Shown here: piece after piece, positions 61,065 through 64,000 of the stretch
Numbering within the stretch: position 1 is the first letter of the stretch
Layout: each line of letters starts with the position of its first letter
Source: Faecalicatena faecalis
GTDB taxonomy: Bacteria > Bacillota > Clostridia > Lachnospirales > Lachnospiraceae
Length of the DNA stretch: 64,000 nucleotides
Assembly (NCBI RefSeq): GCF_012524165.2
Contig: NZ_JABACJ020000010.1
Span: 1 to 64,000, forward strand
Direction of reading: 5' to 3'
Made by a program: the position numbers and the translations under genes
The notes under the pieces: model-generated
The model's database searches: none
What the model was told of the DNA's origin: nothing
Seen by the model: the letters and a program-made list of their open reading frames with translations, nothing else

Positions 61065-62903
61065 TTATATAATTGCAAGCCAATTTACATAAACGCTATA
61101 GCCCGCTCCTCCCCCGTTCGTAATCCTTATGGTCGCACCTGTTGTACTTTCATTAAAATACGCTAGTCCAAGATATTTTGTATTCTGTGATGAAGCATAA
61201 AATGAAAGAAATACCATTGGAATTTTACTAAATGTTCGTCCAAAATTAATGCCCACATCTTTGTAAGATCCTCCCCCTATTGTAATCAACGCAGTTCTTC
61301 CGTATGCATAATTAATCCCATCTAATTTCTTCTTATCAGCCGCTGACATGAATCCATTTGCCCCTTGTGTTGCCACACCATGTCCATGAGATGACGCAGC
61401 TTTTCCGGCTATTTGAGTAGTATGGGTAGCAATCTGTGAAGCATTATTTGAAATCTGTGTTGATAATGCTGATATTTTATCAAATAGATTATATTGACTT
61501 CCATTTCCGTGAAGTATCAGTGCTTTATAAAATTCAGCAATCATATTCACTTCAAGCTGATCTTTCTCACTAACCTTCCCTATCCCAATCCCTTTTCCAG
61601 TTGCCCGAAAATCCATCAGTGTGAATCCACTGCTGATATCCACTGTTGCAGTGGAGGTTGTAAAATAATCTGTAACTTTTAACCTCAGCGTATAAGATGA
61701 ATCTACACTGATGGCATCGTCTGCTATATAGGTGCTGTTATAAGAATAAACACTTCCATTTACTACTTTTGTCCATGTTGTACTACCATTTTTCAGAAGT
61801 TCTACTATATAACTTTTGGTATTCTTGCTGCCTACGTCTGCTACATTGAAATTCATTGCAATACTCATTGATGTTCCCTGTTCATCAAATGTTCCAGAAG
61901 GAGTGCACCTTACTGCTGAAAAAGTAACAATTGACGGGTTTGTATATACGACTACATTTACGTTCTGTGTTTTAGAAGCGGTCCGCCCTCTACTGTCTGT
62001 TACTGTAACCTTTATAGGCAGGCTTCCAGCAGAAGTAAGAAGCCCTGTTGTAATACTGCTTCCAGTATATGCATTCCCGCCTACCTCTGTTTTATAAGAT
62101 GTAATCGTACTTCCTTGTACCCCACTAGCAGAAATTGATATCTTTAGTTTACTCTTATTCTGTACGTATGCCCCAAATTGTGCATTCAATCCTGCTACCG
62201 CCTCCGATATAGATACCGTCCCTATAGAAGGCACCATACTAGAAGGCACTGTTGCCGTAAATCCAATTGATTTGGTCCCGACTAATGTAGACCCGTTATA
62301 GGTTTCGCATGTAATTGTACCAGCTCCACTTGTCGCATTTGGTATCTGCGCTGCGAGAGAGGCGGGCAATGTCCAGCTTTGTGACGCTCCTGCAGCTGTC
62401 GCAATCGTTCCTGACGCGCTGCCGAATTTATATGTCAATTTATGTGTAAATGAGCTGCTGGCCCTGGGCAAATTTATAGTGATCGCACTGCCTACAGCCT
62501 GACTAGCCGGTGACAGTGTCGGTGTCGTTGCCCTCGGTATCGTAGTTAATGCAGCACTGCCGGAAGCGGTAAGCGTTCCTGGCGACACTCCTGCGCCAAA
62601 GTAGAGCGTACCAGACATATTGATTGTTTTTTTACCATCTGCGTTATGTGTAACTGTAAAACTCCGCCGCGCAACTTCTTTCCAGACATTCTGTCCAAAG
62701 TTCCAGTTATATGTAAATTTAACGTTCCCTGTTGACTGCGTATCCACTTTAATATTCCAATAGGCATCGCCTGTCAGGTTATAACCATAATATGAATAAT
62801 CAGTCCGTCTAAAATCAAATGCAACCGTTACATAACTTGTATTGTTCGCAACATTCACATTTGTTTCACTAATCAGCCGCATTCGTGTTTCATAATTTCC
62901 CAT
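61065..62903 (-). CDS. Phage minor structural (tail/baseplate) protein, DUF859-like
   Basis: A 612-residue protein. The beta-rich N-terminal half (MRLISETNVNVANNTSYVTVAFDF, TGDAYWNIK, GVSPGTLTASGSA) resembles the DUF859 minor structural proteins of siphoviruses. Immunoglobulin-like repeats follow. Near the C-terminus is a tail-fibre-like stretch (HTTQIAGKAASSHGHGVATQGANGFMSAADKKKLDGI), a knob-domain connector seen in fibres that contact the host. It starts eight bases after the upstream gene. Confidence 0.78.
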   Translation of the reverse strand: MGNYETRMRLISETNVNVANNTSYVTVAFDFRRTDYSYYGYNLTGDAYWNIKVDTQSTGNVKFTYNWNFGQNVWKEVARRSFTVTHNADGKKTINMSGTLYFGAGVSPGTLTASGSAALTTIPRATTPTLSPASQAVGSAITINLPRASSSFTHKLTYKFGSASGTIATAAGASQSWTLPASLAAQIPNATSGAGTITCETYNGSTLVGTKSIGFTATVPSSMVPSIGTVSISEAVAGLNAQFGAYVQNKSKLKISISASGVQGSTITSYKTEVGGNAYTGSSITTGLLTSAGSLPIKVTVTDSRGRTASKTQNVNVVVYTNPSIVTFSAVRCTPSGTFDEQGTSMSIAMNFNVADVGSKNTKSYIVELLKNGSTTWTKVVNGSVYSYNSTYIADDAISVDSSYTLRLKVTDYFTTSTATVDISSGFTLMDFRATGKGIGIGKVSEKDQLEVNMIAEFYKALILHGNGSQYNLFDKISALSTQISNNASQIATHTTQIAGKAASSHGHGVATQGANGFMSAADKKKLDGINYAYGRTALITIGGGSYKDVGINFGRTFSKIPMVFLSFYASSQNTKYLGLAYFNESTTGATIRITNGGGAGYSVYVNWLAII

Positions 62904-62910
62904 TCACTCA

Positions 62911-64000
62911 TCACCTTACCTTTCCAAATGAGAGATTCCCATTTTCCCTTGGTTTAAATGCGAAATTACCAATTGATAGAGAATTCAGGATTTCAGTATC
63001 TGTAATATACATCCTCCGATTGCTGATATAAGCAACCTCATTTCCATTTTCCAGAAATGATATTCTATCATTGATCATTTTCAGAATCAGTGGGTTTCCT
63101 TCCTCTCCGATTACAATTGCTCCATCAATGAAGCGAATATATTTTTTGATCTCACTAAACCCTGAATCAGTCTCACCCACCAGTGCATTCATATTTTTTG
63201 TCAACTGTTCAAAGTTAAAATTAAATGCATTTTTAGTCTGTTCAAATTGTGTATTTACATTTCCCAGCATATTTTCAATATCATCTTTAGAATAAGTCTT
63301 CTCGCCGACTTCAATTACGACCTTGTCATATGCCTTGTCAATTTCTGCATATACACTCTGATAGATTGTCTCGATTACCTGAGACTGGTCATTCACAATT
63401 TCCCAAGCTGATGTAGTACTATTATAATGTTTCATCAGCGGCGGGCTGATGGACGTGTCACACCACAGCTTTGTCTTATCTGCTGGTTCTGTATTACTTA
63501 CAATTGCCGCATCCTTCCCTGCCTCCCCCTTTATCTTCGTCCAGGAATACTTAGCAGCATCTGTACTGTCAGCAGATGTATAATCTGTATACTGACCGAT
63601 AAATAATTTATTCGTGCTATCTGTTGTAGAAAACCCCGTTTTTCCATCTGCACTATTTGCATAGGCAATATGCAGATAAGGGGTTTTACCATCTGCTCCT
63701 TTCGGCCCCTGAATCCCTTGTGAACCATCCGCGCCTTTTATCTTGCTCCATGCATATTTCTTAGGATCAGAACTATCTGCTTGTGCAAAATCTACATACA
63801 TTCCGATATACATGCGGCCGCTGTCTGTAACAGAAAAGTCCTTCGTACCATCCGCACTATTTGCATAAGCGATATGGGTATAGCTGGTCCTCCCATCTGT
63901 ACCTTTCGGCCCTTGTATTCCCTGGTCACCTTTCGGCCCCTGCAGTCCCTGCAGGCCGCGCTCTCCTGAATCGCCTTTTTCACCTTTTGGTCCCTGCTCT
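62911..64000 (-). CDS. Phage tail protein with collagen-like and tandem modules (5' end outside window)
   Basis: The frame is open to the window edge, so the visible 363 codons are the C-terminal part. It begins with Gly-X-Y collagen-like repeats (GLQGPKGDQGIQGPKG), followed by two tandem modules of about 60 residues, each reading TPYLHIAYANSADG...YIGMY/FIGQYTDY...YSWTKIKG. A helical stretch and a C-terminal domain (FIDGAIVIGEEGNPLILKM) follow. This layout is typical of tail-tip or fibre proteins of Gram-positive siphoviruses. A short in-frame ATG at 63813 is internal and not the start. Confidence 0.85.
   Translation of the reverse strand, partial: EQGPKGEKGDSGERGLQGLQGPKGDQGIQGPKGTDGRTSYTHIAYANSADGTKDFSVTDSGRMYIGMYVDFAQADSSDPKKYAWSKIKGADGSQGIQGPKGADGKTPYLHIAYANSADGKTGFSTTDSTNKLFIGQYTDYTSADSTDAAKYSWTKIKGEAGKDAAIVSNTEPADKTKLWCDTSISPPLMKHYNSTTSAWEIVNDQSQVIETIYQSVYAEIDKAYDKVVIEVGEKTYSKDDIENMLGNVNTQFEQTKNAFNFNFEQLTKNMNALVGETDSGFSEIKKYIRFIDGAIVIGEEGNPLILKMINDRISFLENGNEVAYISNRRMYITDTEILNSLSIGNFAFKPRENGNLSFGKVR

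Overview
The window reads as a low-to-mid GC, spore-forming Firmicute, most likely Lachnospiraceae (Clostridium cluster XIVa). The evidence is the HU–rqcP–yabP–yabQ–divIC–spoIIE–tilS–hpt–ftsH neighbourhood, a CotS-like gene, many sugar ABC and ROK/AraC cassettes, Shine-Dalgarno-rich starts and a preQ1-I riboswitch in front of queT. Genus cannot be fixed from sequence alone. Nearly all genes lie on the minus strand; plus-strand genes are mostly regulators.

Region 1 (1–16.8 kb) begins with the first codons of a probable IS256-type transposase. It then holds a catabolic locus read right to left behind a divergent AraC regulator. In order of transcription: a broken GPH-type sugar symporter, an aldo/keto reductase, a seven-repeat PLL-like propeller overlapping a CubicO/beta-lactamase-fold hydrolase, an amidohydrolase with an altered metal site, a binding lipoprotein with two permeases (no ATPase), a YghZ-like reductase, an iron-type alcohol dehydrogenase, a GH112 phosphorylase and a GH2 glycosidase. 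The likely logic is uptake of a galactosyl disaccharide, phosphorolysis to galactose 1-phosphate plus a second sugar, and reduction of aldehyde products.

Region 2 (16.8–41 kb) is the conserved sporulation/housekeeping cluster, split by two later blocks. A GH13 alpha-glucanase gene trails ftsH. Between tilS and spoIIE sits a divergently regulated polyol/pentose cassette (ROK regulator; RbsA/RbsC/RbsB-type transporter, polyol dehydrogenase, xylulokinase), best explained as xylitol or D-arabitol use because no isomerase is present. Between yabP and rqcP sits a plus-strand pair: a hybrid histidine kinase overlapping a solute-binding lipoprotein. HU and a phosphohexomutase follow.

Region 3 (40.6–56.6 kb) is core: CotS-like kinase, CCA-adding enzyme, a short Rad50/YhaN-like ATPase with its SbcD/YhaO-like nuclease, AsnRS, a Gfo/Idh/MocA oxidoreductase, riboswitch-controlled QueT, an 811-residue exported protein with a C39-like tail, a methyltransferase and a large sensor kinase/response regulator pair. 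Two families of palindromic intergenic repeats are scattered through regions 2 and 3.

Region 4 (56.6–64 kb) holds two SLH-domain cell-surface proteins and, on the same strand, the tail-fibre and lysis end of a siphovirus-like prophage: a collagen-like tail protein running off the window, a DUF859-like structural protein, a membrane protein, a phi-LC3-type holin, and an amidase with a candidate internal start for its C-terminal domain. No integrase or attachment site is visible.
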